Below, piece after piece: positions 38,601 through 51,500 of a DNA stretch of 64,000 bases (its first letter is position 1; each line of letters starts with the position of its first letter). Made by a program: the position numbers and the translations under genes. Under the pieces are notes generated by a model. That model was not told where the DNA came from. It ran no database searches and was given only the letters and a program-made list of their open reading frames with translations. The stretch covers positions 8,868,400 through 8,932,399 of the forward strand of contig NC_079901.1 of the NCBI RefSeq assembly GCF_024868665.1, written 5' to 3'. Source of the DNA: Triplophysa rosa. Its lineage: Eukaryota > Chordata > Actinopteri > Cypriniformes > Nemacheilidae.

Positions 38601-41600
38601 AAGTTGTAATGGTTGGAACGGCCCCACTTTTTAGCTTGCGCGCACAGCCGGTCTTAATCTCTCTCTCACGTTCGTGAAGCAATCATCTGTGAAATGCGCT
38701 GCACAAACTTGAACATTCGGATTGTACTTTTCCGTAACAGTGTTGTAAATAATTTGTTTTTAGTTGTCTCATCTTTTGGAAGGGCAAACAAAGAGTCTTT
38801 CTTTTCGCAACGAAACACACAGCGTCTCCGCGACATGGCTGCGGCGGTGACGATACAATGAGATTTACAAGTACGCCTACCTCACTTGCTTTTAGATTTG
38901 GGCGGTCTTAAGTCAAATCATGTTACGAAGTGATGTACATTCGTCGGGGTGTGGTTACACGAGGCGTTTCAGGCAGGTCTGGGTTCGCATTCAATTTTAG
39001 ATGGAATGCATCTTTTGTTCCGACACTTTAATTTTAGAAATTTTTCGTGTCTAATACATGCATGGGCAACTTATAAAACACCAAAGACACAGAAAAACAC
39101 GTATTTCCGCCATATGACCCCTTTAAAATATATCAGTGCCATAGTTTTCTCTCAAGATGCACACCAGTTTTTTTGTAAGGCATGTTTGTAAAAACTACTT
39201 AAATATCCTAATTTAACTAAGGCCTAGTCCTATCTTAATTTAATCCCTGATCAGGAAACGTCCCTACAGTATGTGTAATAAATTCTATGTTGAATTTAAG
39301 ATATTTATTTCTTAAGCTACTTTTTTCAATGTCTTATTGCATTACTTAATAATTACTTTTTTTGTGGGTTATATTTCAGCTAAATTTAATGTGCCTTTAA
39401 TTTGAGATCAATTTGATTATTTAAGATTATTAGATGATGTAAACTTTAATCGCTTCACATCCAGTGCTTATAATAAAATGTAATTGACCACCTGCTATAA
39501 TAAAGAGATAACAAAAATATTTTAAGAATCTGTCAAAAATTAAGTTATTAGGCAAACAACAACCTAAAACAACAGTTTATATGTACTTTTCCACAATCTG
39601 TTGTTATTGACTGTATTTGAAGTGAAAGTGACCTATTTGTCGGGTATGGGTCACCATCACTGCAGCGCCCGGGAAGCAAGCGGGGGTAAGGTGCCTTGCT
39701 CAAGAATCTGAAAATCGAACCGGCAACCTTCTGGTCATGAGTCCGAATCTCTAACCATTAGGCCACGACTAATGGGCATCTGATTAAAAATTAAAAGTAC
39801 AGTAAGTGCTGAACTATTCAGCTCTGTGCTTTCTTCCAGATATCTAATCAATTGAGTACCTGAGCTGGATGCACTGGGGCTGTCCAGTTCATCTTCTGTA
39901 TTCTGCTCACAAGTGACTCCTGTATCCAGCCTGAGCTCACTGAGCTGTTGTTGCAGTGCCAGCATCAACAGGCTGGGGGCGCCCTGGAGCCGGTTCTGCA
40001 AAATACCACAGAGAGACCGAAATCACAGACAGTACAAATAACATGCATATTCTTTATTAAACACCTGGGCTAATGTCTTATGTAATGTAACGCGAGTCCT
40101 GCTCATTTACAGCACATAAAATACCCTGTGCGGCCCTTAAAAGCAATGCATAATTCACAGGCTGCAGTGATTATGGTGACTCAGCTCAGATGGCAGTGAG
40201 GTGCATTAGGGCTTTTTTCTGCTTCACAGCATTTTTCTGCACTTAAGTGTCCTACATTTTCCCATGTTCCACATTACCATGAAAAACGTATTTCCTAAAT
40301 ATTTTAAAAGATTAGTAAAATTACAGTCCTGTAAATGGCCTGTGTGAATTAAGGAAAGAAATGTTAATAAACTGATGCATCTAAATTAGGAGAAGCTATC
40401 ATTATCATAGTAGTATCATATTATTTTTATGACAATAGAGAAATGTGAGAGACAACTTCAAGCATGTAGCACTATGCCAACATGACACCAGCATGTGTTC
40501 ATCCGCACCACTGGAGGCAGTTATGTAAGGAAATGGCAAATGCACCAGATTTGGAACATCAATAATTTACTGAAGACAAGAGGATATTCTAGTAAAAGCT
40601 TTTGAAGAGAACCACAGAAAAAATGTTCATCCTCTCTTTTTGTTTGTGGAAAATTTGTTCACAGCGTGTTCCAAACCTGCCCAGAATATTTCGGGGTTGT
40701 TGTTATATTTTGCTGGCTCATGACTCAAAGGTGGTTTGACTTGGGTCATTATTTTAACCACTGTCTCCATTTACAGTCCAGAGTGATTTTGCCTTCTTTA
40801 TTTTCCATAATAAAGGCTATAATAATGACAAAACCAAAGTTTAGGTGGACACATCCCGGTCAGATCTGAGAAACCCGAATTGCACACTTTTGGCTATTCA
40901 AATTCAATGTTCAATCATTTTTCAGTTTTTTTCTATTTCCTGCAGCTGAGGCTGAGAAAGGTCAATACAAAAACATTTTACAACAAGGTTGTATTTGTTA
41001 ACATTGACTACCATTTTTCCTACTATGGTAACTAAAGATGCCCTAGAACGGTTTGCTTTCCTAAATTCCTCAAAATATCTTCTTTTGTGTTCAACAGAAA
41101 AAAAAACACAATCATTTTAACTAGGTAGTCAATGGTGCCTCAGAACTGTCGGTTGCTGACATTCTTCCTAATACCTTTTTTGTGTACAACCGAACAAAGA
41201 CATTTAGGTTTGGAACAACTGGGTAATTCATGACAGAATTTTCATTTTTAGGTGAACTATCCTTTTAAACTATTAAACAAAGGCAATACACATTCACACC
41301 GTGCTAAAACAATAATCCAGTTGTGATGATGTTACACATGATATCAGCTGTTCCCCGTGAAGTCCATGACTCGCCTTGTTTCCTCTTGGGAATCTTTGAT
41401 TCGGCTTTACGATTAATCTTCATGGTCATGGACAGCATGACAGATCACCTGGTTTGATGTCTCAGCCGCAAATGTATTACAGATGCAAAAGGCAGCAGTC
41501 TATCGGATTACTACAGAAGCAGACAGGACCTGAGGGAGATGAGGAACGTTTGTACTCTCATTATCTGACTGTGGCGCATGTCTAGGCTTTAATGTGCCAA

Positions 41601-42053
41601 AATGGGACACAAGCAGTTTTCCCCCCAACCACACACATCACCCTGCCCCCATTTATCATCACACATGCACCTCGGTCCAAAAGTAGAAACTACATCACTA
41701 ACACGTGTTCACACATGAAAGCAGAGAAACTCTGGCCTCGAGGGTTGATGTTGTGTTTGCCCAGATGTTGTAGGTGCAAACAATACTGAAATACGGCTGG
41801 GGTCTCATCTACAGTTGAACTTACAAATTAATATGTGTTGAACTGATTTAAAGCATGCATTCAAATAAAAAAAAAGATGGGAGATGTAATGATTTCCCCT
41901 GGTTACAATGCTAATTATACAATTAAAGGATAGATGTGTGAATGCATGATAATTGCAGGGCTGTGATACAACCACACATCACTCCATCCTTTGCAATTGC
42001 CTAAAGAGATAACTGATTGTCTTTCAATGCATGGAATTATCATTATGACAAAT

Positions 42054-42147
<94 letters not shown>

Positions 42148-43471
42148 GCTTTTAAGGGCTTAATGAAAGATCTCGCGGTGAGTGCTGATCTCATCAGTCT
42201 GGTAAAGTGAAAAGTGTTTCCGGTGGCCAGTGAAGCACGAGCCGCTGACAGCTCATTTGGGTGATGCGTCTCGAGCTCTCCCGCGAGACTCTTGCTTATT
42301 AGTATTCCGCTCCATACGCCTTTTGTCTGATTCAACTACGGGGGGAGAAACTCTGGGGGGAAACAGATTGCTGCTTATTTGATTTCTCTCACCGCCTTTT
42401 CACGGACTCTTTATTGAAAAGTGAGTTAGAGTGAGGTCTTAACCCAGGACTGATGGACAGGTAATGAAAGGACAAGAGGGAGCATGAAAAAGATGACTTA
42501 CGAAATAGAATCTGCAGCTATCCACGCAAATAAGATAGAATTAAATTAAAATAAAAGCAAAGCAAATCAAATAACAATACATAAGGCAACGTAATAAAAT
42601 TAAATAACCCTGTAACCTAATACTCATCGATAAAACACACAACTTTAATTTAAGCTATTATATAATAATTTAGCTATACCCTCATCACATACAATAATAT
42701 TTGATAACAATATTGAGAAAAAATATAATATTTGAAGAAATAAATGACTATTTTTTCGTATACAATATGAATTCACGCGAAAGAAACAATGGACAGTTAA
42801 ACAACTGGAGGCCCCGCCCCCTTTACACGCGCACATCAATCACAGCTGTCAATTTACACTTGCCCAAAGCAGCCTTAAATTAAAACACACAAATAATATT
42901 GTTAACGGCCTTGTTATAAATAAAACCTGCTTTCAAGCAGTGTTGAAATGTTAACTTACACCAGAAAAAAAACATTTAATCTTAACAGGGCATTCATTTT
43001 TATTCACTTCAAGGCTTTTCATAACGTAACGTTAACTGTTTGTGTGCATTTGACACTTAATTCTGTTTCTAAACTTTCTCTCACACTTTTCATAGACCGA
43101 CAACGTAATTAATGTGCCGAACCCCCTGGGGGAAATTTCACACAGAATTTATTGCCATAAACACATCATCAGTGGTTTACCACAAATGTTTTACCTACCA
43201 GCTGTCGTCTTAAAGTCAGCTGCTCGTGCTCTCTGCTGCTGCGGGCCGGACCGACATCACCCCACGCCGGGCACCCCGGCACTGTATCCCCGAGCGCCAG
43301 AGCGCCCAGCACCAGGCTCTCCTGCCGCTGCTTCAATATATCGAGCTCACACAGCCACGCCAAACTGATCTCCAGACGCTCTTTAGTCCGACTGCGCTCT
43401 TCTTCCATCTTCACACGAATCACATGATCCACCAGGAGCGCGTTCCCAACAGAACAAAAGCAATCAATCAT
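35673..43471 (-). CDS. dact3: Dact3, Dapper/Frodo family antagonist of beta-catenin (Dishevelled-binding), complete
   Basis: Four coding exons: 43199-43471, 39860-39995, 37293-37385 and 35673-37009. Phases 0, 1 and 1 join cleanly to 612 residues (human DACT3 is about 629). The start MID resembles the mammalian MIR start. An N-terminal leucine-rich coiled coil ([20 protein letters not shown], then [13 protein letters not shown]) spans exons 1-2. Exon 3 supplies the GFYD turn. Exon 4 contains PRSFSAPYP (187-195), an acidic stretch and the family signature [15 protein letters not shown]. It ends with [20 protein letters not shown] and LKLMTTV, whose MTTV is a PDZ ligand for Dishevelled. RSFSAPYP and GGLVWPQQL are specific to DACT3 among Dapper proteins. 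RSFSAP also fits a 14-3-3 recognition motif. In vertebrates Dact3 dampens canonical Wnt signalling through Dvl. The fish a or b copy cannot be told apart here. Confidence 0.93.
37702..39122. mobile_element. 1.42-kb TTAA-flanked piggyBac-like non-autonomous element in dact3 intron 2
   Basis: Ends AGGGGTCATATGACACGGC and, inverted, CGCCATATGACCCCT are each bordered by TTAA (37698-37701 and 39123-39126). Shares long internal blocks with 13281-16227. Many short frames but no transposase. Confidence 0.8.
39640..39772 (-). repeat. tRNA-derived SINE-like sequence in dact3 intron 1/2 region
   Basis: Read on the minus strand it starts GTCGTGGCCTAATGGTTAGA (polymerase III A-box region) and has a B box GGTTCGATT, then CTTGAGCAAGGCACCTTACC. 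This is the head of a common fish tRNA-like SINE. It sits just past the exon 2 donor, in dact3 intron 2. Confidence 0.7.
40985..41275. repeat. Angel-like MITE in dact3 intron 1
   Basis: Contains both arms: GACTACCATTTTTCCTACTA, CAAAATATCTTCTTTTGTGT, and the right end GACAGAATTTTCATTTTTAG followed by GTGAACTATCC. Confidence 0.75.
42054..42147. repeat. (GATA)n microsatellite, about 23 units
   Basis: Uninterrupted GATA tetranucleotides in dact3 intron 1. Confidence 0.98.
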
Positions 43472-43708
43472 TCAAAATGATCTGCGTAAGGCGGGGGTCT
43501 GTTTCTTAAATAATCGTTTTTCGCCTCACAAAGAAATAAATGTCCATTTAGCTCGTGTGTTGTGTTTTATAAACAACACGCGCCTCTCATATGGATGCGG
43601 AGCGGAGGGACAATGTTTGGGGATCTCTGACTGATGTTTCCGCCCCTCACATCGCTTTACATTCGATGTGTTCCCCGTTTATTAGAATATTCTTACATTT
43701 CAGTTTTG

Positions 43709-43786
43709 ATTGGTGGAAAGGTTCTACGCTCCGCCCTCCTGATGAAGTTTGCCCGCCCACACTCGGACCTCCCCTGCTCCTATTGG
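43709..43786 (-). promoter_or_regulatory. Two CCAAT boxes upstream of dact3
   Basis: ATTGG on the plus strand at 43709-43713 and 43782-43786 reads CCAAT on the dact3 strand, 240-310 bp before the ATG. This is a usual placement for a TATA-less vertebrate promoter. Confidence 0.4.
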
Positions 43787-44325
43787 TCAGTTTTCCGCAG
43801 CCTCGTGTGCATGCACAACCGTAGGTGTGTTCATGCGGCGCTGCGTAGACCGATCGACGAGACTAGCCGCTTGCAGTCGACGGAGGAGTTGAAAGGTCAG
43901 TCAAGTCCGACTCACGTAGAGACGTTCGCGATGTGTTTCCGTTTTAAAGCGCGAATTAAGTGAATTAGATAGTGGATTTGTCCAATAAACAAACGTTTTG
44001 ATTAAAAATGAGCAACCATAAACACTTGTCCAAACATCACGGCAAACAAGCATAGCCTATATTAATAAAATACCAACGGAACTGGACCAGTTTAATTTTT
44101 ATTTTATTAAATGACACAATATAACACATTTCTTTCGTGAAATAACTTGTTCAGGGCAGGACTAAATTAAAAATAATCCTTAATTTTCAAATTTCCTTTT
44201 TTTCCAAATTTTTCAGCATTTTCCAGATTCTGTAAGGGGACTCACCTCTTGACCTCAATTGTATATTTTGTATATAATTAAGTAGATAGTAGGAGAATGT
44301 TTTTTAAACTGCCATACATGCAGTA

Positions 44326-44550
44326 GGCACTCACTAAATCCTTGGTGTTTCGAGTCAGACGTGATCACCCAAACGTGTTTTTTCGTCAATTTTAACAATC
44401 ATGGGTAGTTTAGATGGTTACAGTAAGGTTAGGGTTAGGGTGTGGGTTAGGGTAAAGGTTTCGTAAGACTTGAAACACCAAAGATTTAGTCAAAACCAAC
44501 AAGCCACGCCCACGGATCTGACTCGAAACACCAAGAATTAAGTGAGTGCC
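44326..44550. mobile_element. 225-bp MITE with 10-bp target duplication (Mutator-like)
   Basis: The ends GGCACTCACTAAATCCTTGG and, inverted, CCAAGAATTAAGTGAGTGCC extend into GTGTTTCGAGTCAGA and TCTGACTCGAAACAC. ACATGCAGTA lies directly at both flanks (44316-44325 and 44551-44560). A 9-10 bp duplication is characteristic of MULE-type elements; the class assignment is inference. Confidence 0.75.
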
Positions 44551-45167
44551 ACATGCAGTAGCATATTAGCTCGTATCACATGATTAGCAAAACTGCACGT
44601 GAGCTACACTGCACACACATTACACTCATGAACGTTTTTAATCAACATTTAGAAAATATCGCTTTATTTTTGCGCAGATCTGGAAACCCGGCCAGGGGAA
44701 GGAAACCAGCAAACACTTCAATGAGCTACACTTCAACAAAGACCGACCGTTTCATCGGACATGTGGGAGGGGACTGCAGTTAACTTCTGGTCTGTGTTTG
44801 TTTTCGGTCTGGCTGGTGCCTTTTAATATATATATATATATATTTAATTTATGTTAATATTATTTTATTATATAATAATTCTATATATTAAACCATTTGT
44901 ACAATTTTGTTAAATAAACAATTTGTTATGGTACCGGTAACGTTGGTGCATTTAAAAAACGTATAGTATATTGACATCTAGCGGCTGAGTTTGGTATCGC
45001 AGTCTAAACATGACAGTGTTGCCATATAACTTCAGTGGGCACGTTTCTCAGCAGAATGAATAATAGTCAGTGTCATCCTGAAAATCTTACATACAATATT
45101 TTGTAGAATAATCCAAATATCAGTTCCTATCTGCAGTCAGACAGCGATTTGCAGTGAATTTTCATTA

Positions 45168-45242
45168 TGTGTTCCCTGAGATTCGAACCCACAACCTTTT
45201 ATGCTACTAACCCAATGCTCCAACCACTGATCCACAGGACCA
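45168..45242 (-). repeat. tRNA-derived SINE head / tRNA-like sequence
   Basis: On the minus strand, CCTGTGGATCAGTGGTTGGA gives an A-box-like start and GTGGGTTCGAATCTCAGG a B box. The cloverleaf is imperfect, so this is scored as a tRNA-derived repeat, not a functional tRNA gene. Confidence 0.6.
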
Positions 45243-46255
45243 GAGGAAGAGTCAACTGACGAATAGCTGCTCAGTTTAACTTCATAATTGGCCTGAACGG
45301 TTTCAGAAAATCCAAACATTTTCAAGGAACAAATAAGTGACTTGATCCATGAGGAATTTTATGCTTTAATAGTAATTTAATCGTTGGTTTCATAGACATG
45401 AATGATAACATATACAACACACAGTAAAGTTTTTCACAGAGCTCATGGGAACAATGTAAAGAATACATCCATGCCATCAAAAACTGAAGCAAAAGTGCCT
45501 TGAATACAGATGTGTTATTGATTCATAAACTTCAAGAAACATTAGTCAAATTCACTTATTGTGAAATATGTTTGGCAAAGTATCATCATCAGTCAGTCAG
45601 AATCCTGCACGTCTTGTTCATGGTTTGTGAATGGAGTGCAGGCAGGCGTATGATTGACTGCAAATGACAGATGCTTTGCCCAAATCACAACGACATGGAT
45701 CTTTCTATTACAAGAAGTAAAAGTGCATTATTTGTGTTAAATGAATATGAATAGGCAATTTCAGAGAGTCTAACAATATAGCAAGCTAGCATTGAGGATA
45801 AGATCCCACCTTCCCATCAGGGCACTCTCTAAAGCCACGCCTCCTCTAAAACACATGATCTCTATGATGATGGAAGATCACCTGCGTGAGCAACTTGTGC
45901 AGCAGTTCGCAAATACATTGTTTGACAGACAAGTGGGATATCCTGTCATTGCATTCTGACCAGATGCAATGATTAGATGAACATTTTATGGTCCTACGCC
46001 TTCCTCTGAAATACATGTTTATATATGTATATTTGACCGTTTATCGATTGCTATGAGGCTGTAAAGAGACTTTCAACCAGGAAAGAATCACCTACCCTGC
46101 CTTTAATTGTATGCATTAACGTTGACAGCCATAATACAAATTAAAAACACACATTTTTTGAAAACTGGTTTAAGTGCAAATTTTTTAAAACTAACTTTTA
46201 CTTTTGCGCTGTCAGACATGCGCACATAAACAAAACTGAGTGAAAACCGGTAAAG

Positions 46256-46440
46256 GCGTTTACATGCAGCGCAAATTCGGAGTAATGGGCAAAAAACTAC
46301 TACCTCTGCCGAGCGGGTTCTGCTTACGCCGTTTATGAGCTTTCCTCGATAAAAATATCCGTTTTACACGTGTACATGACCTTACTTGTTATCATCTTAT
46401 TAAGCATAACCGGAGTAAGACTGTGCATGTAAACGCACTC
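46256..46440. mobile_element. Foldback MITE (GCGTTTACATGCA ends)
   Basis: GGCGTTTACATGCAGCGCA at the left is answered by GTGCATGTAAACGCACTC at the right. A similar terminus (GTTTACATGGA) occurs at the insertion near 7105. Confidence 0.55.
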
Positions 46441-48535
46441 ATAGTTAACAACAAGGTTATGTGATTGATCATCCTGTTAATAATTTACCAGGATGTATTT
46501 AAGCAGCCTCATACCTTTCTCTTTAGTCAGCATCCCTTCACCTGACTCACTGCAGACTCCCATTACCTCCTGTTGATGAAGGCATCTTCTGTGGTCATCA
46601 TGAGGTGGAGCATTCCGTCCAACCGGACCTGGCTCTGTCAGACTCACGTGTCCCGAGAATGAGACAAGAAAACAAGACAAACTTATTAGCATAGAGGCCG
46701 CTCACGTTATACAAAAATGACACAATATGACAAATGTTCAGGCCGACTAATGCTGCAAAAACAAGTGTAGACAGTTAGTTTACTGATGGGTGTTTGTCAG
46801 AAGTGCTGTCTCTGCTGTAGTTTGGCCTAACTCCTGATTAAAAGTTTTTATGGATACCATTTTCCTTAAAAAAAATCATACAGTTTGGTGGAAACTACTA
46901 CAGAATTCTCAATATGATTTTAAACGGTTTAATATGACATTCACAATTGAATACGCATTTGTTAATTGTGTTTTTTTTAGTTTTCGGTTGATTTATTTCT
47001 TCGGTGCATTTTATTTCTCTATGAATTAGCTGTTTGTTGTTGTTTATGAGTTTTTGCTCTAAGATGGATAAACACCTCCCTGTGCGTAAGGGCCAATCCC
47101 ATTTCTACCCATTACCCCTTTGTTTAGGGCGTTCACATGAAGGGGCGTCTCGACACTCTTTTGGTTGGAGGGGTAGGGGGAAGAGGAAGGGCCATATAGC
47201 CCTTCGAACAGATTATTTTGGGATCTCACTTCAAACGAAGGGGTATGAAATGTTCCAGCACGGCTGCTCAAGCGAGTATAATGCAAGTCGTGTTAATAAA
47301 GAATTAATTGACAAATAACCTTTTTTTATGTTACATTCAATCTTGTATTCACATTTACGGTCGTGTTAATATTCAATATTTAAAGAAACGTTGGAAAAGT
47401 TTGCCAACATAGCGCATTACTGTACATAAGACGAATTCATAAAACAGAACTGGGACTGGGCCTAAATATCCCTTAACTATGCACTCATGTTAAAGTTTAC
47501 CTTATGAAAGCGATTGACCTGCGTTTTCAGTGCCGAGGAACCTTTAAAACACATGCAACAGCACCTCAGACTAAAACTCCTCACCAGTTTTTGTGTCCCT
47601 TCATTATTTATTGTTGTTATTTAAGCCCCGTGTTTTGCATTGTTACTTATTGTTTATGTTGTAGTTGCTGTTTGTTTCTGTTATCTCCTGCACCTTTTTT
47701 GATTAAATTACTACATTTGATTCTACCCCTTCATTGTGTGCTCGATTATCCACAGCTACACGTTTCAACTGTTTCTAAATATACTGATTTGAAATATTTT
47801 ATTAGCTCATTTTTAATGAATACTTTCCAAGTCACTATGTTCAAGTAAGAGAACTATACTATATGTTGAATCATTTGTATTATAAGTCAAGTTGACTCAC
47901 AACTATCCGGATGAGCATGTGTTATTAGTTTTGAACGATTGTTATCTGGGAATAACGCACCTAGGAATGTCCCGACCGACCAATCGGAATCAAGTATTCC
48001 AGAGCGCCATGTAATAAATGTAGAAAATCCTGTGTTCCCCGTTTGTATATGGGCTATGGGAGTTCATTTTAAGGTTTGTTTTATATTATACAATGCCTTA
48101 GAAATGTTTACAGGTAGATGTTTTGATTTTAAGTAAAATTAAAAACATTGCAATAAACCTCTTGACCTCTCCTTAACCTCTTACTGCTCCTGTCACCTTA
48201 GCATATAATAACAAAAAACACTGAAACCGAACCGAAAGCCGTGGTTAAAAACGGGTTGTTTACATGGTTCCAGTATTTCCTCTGTTAAGTATCTCAAATC
48301 TGCTTATGACGTTTTTGCATTTAATGATGTTATTGTAGCTATTGTTCTATCAAGTATTACTTTCACTGACGATTTAGAAGAGTTTTGAGTTTAGGAATAT
48401 CACAAAGCTAGTCTGTTCCTGCTCTGTTGTAAATTAAAGTTTAGGATTGTTATGATGAAGTTATGCAGAAATAACGGTTCGTTCGCCTGTATCGTTGGCT
48501 GAGTTTAGAAGTAGGTACATCATTTTCTGTCGATT

Positions 48536-51500
48536 TTAAAGAACATTTAATTTATATTTTTCGCTGCTTCTCCGTTTTGCCCATTTGGTGTCTCCTGGCT
48601 GCATCCCGGCTCTTTAGCTGCAAAAACAACAAATAAACATGAAGTACAAATATAATAAAAAACACTTCATATACTGTAATTATTCATGTTTATGGGTCTC
48701 ATATCACTGTACCTGTCAGCTGAAAGTCTCTGACGTTTGCAGCTGAACTTCTTGTGCCGGAGACAAGGCTGAGGGTTAGCGTAGGCAGCAGGTGAATGCC
48801 TAGATATACAAATAGAAATACAGTTTCTGCAAACCATCAAATAATAAGTAATTGATGTCTGTATTTATTTCTACATGGGCGGTGTTAATATCACAATGTT
48901 TAAAGCTAAAGCTGAGAGAATTTGTTTAACTTACTGAGGTGCAGAAGTAGGTGTAGGTGGGGCAGGGGACTTTGTCCTTGTTTCTTGTCCAGCCAGCATC
49001 GGATGTTGTGCAAAACCTGTTCGAATCCAAGTAGATAAATGACACACTTGTTCATCCAAAGATTAATATCAAAAACTAAGATTTTCTGTATTAAATGAGT
49101 GTTGAAACAAAATATAACAACTAACCAAATGTGGGTTGTTTTTGAAAAACAAATGTGGCTGGACGAAGAAGAGGATTTGGCCTGTTCGGTGTTGTAAAGT
49201 ATGCCTTTTCGGACAGGTGCAGTGCATCCAACATCTTACAGAGTTCGTCAGCACTGCAGCCTGTCCTCAAAGAGCTCCCCACCCCCTGCCTCTGTGGAAA
49301 AGCTGTTGAGAACAAATCAGAGTAGATGAATAACACATCCAATGACTGAAATCAGCAGTTTTGAAAAATAAAGAGCATTGATACTGTTCTTTTTGCAGTA
49401 GTGTTCTTCTGCCCTTCTCCTGGTCTCACTCCATTTACTGTAGAGGAGGCTGTCGAAGAATCTTGATGTCTAAAAATACAAGGAAATCTACTTTAAGTCC
49501 CATTTCATCAAACATTTGAGCATTTATAAACTGAGAGAATTTGTTCAACTCACCGAAGTGGTGCAGCATCTGTGAGAGACTTTTTAAAGAAGCCTGAGTG
49601 AGGAGATGTACGCCTGATAATACAAGATAATGCACTTTAGGTACAGTTTCGGCAAATATTCAAACATTTATAATTTGACAGAATTTGTTCTACTCACTCA
49701 GGTACAGGAGCTGGTGTATGTGTGGTGGGGGGTATGCTGGACATTTCTGGCCCACCCATCTCCTGCTTCTGTGCAACAGCTGTTAAGGACCAATCAGAGT
49801 AGATAAATCTCACACATGTTCATCCCCAATTAGGGTTTTGAAAGATAAAGAGCATTGATACTGTACACTTTGCCGTAGTCGTCTTCTGGCCATCCCGTGG
49901 GCTCACTACATTTGTGCAAGGACCTTGATGCCTAAAAACACAATGAAATGTATATTGGGTTCTGTTTCTGGAAACATTTATAAACTGAGACTGTTTTTTT
50001 AACTCACTGAGATGGTGAAACTTTTGTGACAGCGGGCTCCGGCCTTTTAAAGACACCTGAAGGAGGAGAGCCCGAGGCAGAAGATCTACACCTAGAAACA
50101 CAAAGAAATGTTTATCAAGTATTGTTTCAACAAACATTTGAACATTTATAAACTGAAACAATTTGTTCAACTCACTGAGGTGGTGAATATAGTGCGAGAG
50201 AAGGCCTCCGCTTTTTCAATGACCCAGAGGGAGGAGAATTTTCCCTAAAAACACAAAGAAAAGTACTTTAAGAACAGTTTCTGCAAACCTTTGAAAACCT
50301 ATAAACTGAGACAGTTTTTTCAACTCACTGAGGTGAAGCTTCTTTGACTGGGCGCTCCTGTCTGTTAAAGACGCCTGAACAAGGGGATCTACACCTAAAA
50401 ATAAAAATAAATGTTAATAGGGTACCATTTCTGGAAACTTTCAAACATTTATAAACTGAGACAGTTTTTTCAACTCACTGAGGTGAAGCCTCCACTACAG
50501 TGCACTCCGACCTTTTAAAGAACCCTGAAGGAGGAGATCTTTGCCTAAAATACAAAAGAAATGTACATTAAGCACCGTTTAGGTAAACATTTGAATATTT
50601 ATTCATTGAAACCGCTTTTTCAACTCACTGAGTTTGTGAAGCCTCTCCGACAGGACGCTCCGGCCTTTTAATGAAGCCAGAGGGAGGAGATCTACGCCTA
50701 ATAATACAAGGAAATGTATATTAAGTACCGTTTAGGTAAACATTTGAGCATTTATTAATTGAGACCGTTTTTTCAACTCACGGAGTTGGTGAAGCTTCTC
50801 TGACATGGCGCTCCTGTCTAGGAAAATACTCTGAAGGAGGAGATCTACGCCTAAAATACAAAGAAATGTATATTAAGCACCGTTTTGGCAAACATTTGAG
50901 TATTTATTAATTGAGACCGTTTTTTCAACTCACTGAGTTGGTGAAGCCTCTCCGACAGGACGCTCCGGCCTTTTATTGAAGCCAGAGGGAGGAGATCTAC
51001 GCCTAATAATACCAGAAAAGTACTTTTAATACCATTTAGAATGATGACAGGTATTTTAAGTATTGTTTTTACAGATATTCAAGCTGTGTATAAATCCAGA
51101 GAAATGCTCAACTCACCAACATGAGGAAGGTGCTGGCTGTCTCCACACTTTAGACTTCTGCCGGAATTCTCTCCGGACAAAACTCTCTGCTGTTGAAAAG
51201 AAATAACAGAAGGTCAATGACAATAAATAATATTTTAAGTTTTTAAGCAAAATCATTTTTTTTAAATGTAAACAATTGTTTTATGTAAAAGTAGTAATTT
51301 AATTTACGCTACGTTTTATTATTTTACACATAAATAACGTAAGTTGGCCTTCTCAACGTTGACGTCAATGTCATGGTCTTACTCGGTCAATATTAAAGAT
51401 ATCAACATGTAAACAGAATGTAGTAAACCGTTAATAACAAATTCATTACTTTAACTGTCATTTCACAGGCAGATTCACACATATAAGAGCATTAGTGTTG

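Larger units (their letters stand above)
43970..48530. other. Intergenic, dact3 to the repeat-exon gene; mostly repeats
   Basis: Holds the Mutator-like MITE, the tRNA-like repeat, the foldback at 46256-46440, a (TA)n tract near 44830 and a repeat with GGCCAATCCCATTTCTACCC near 47090. One possible minus-strand exon is at 46567-46634 (see findings). No confident gene. Confidence 0.5.

Noticed and set aside
42024..42335. Frame with YLSI repeats on the minus strand
   Set aside because: Translation of the (GATA)n microsatellite in dact3 intron 1.
45168..45242. Functional tRNA gene
   Set aside because: A and B boxes are present but the stems do not pair fully, and the sequence is a familiar dispersed tRNA-like repeat.
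47034..47318. 94-codon plus-strand frame
   Set aside because: Lies in a dispersed repeat (GGCCAATCCCATTTCTACCC) with no splice sites or protein motif.
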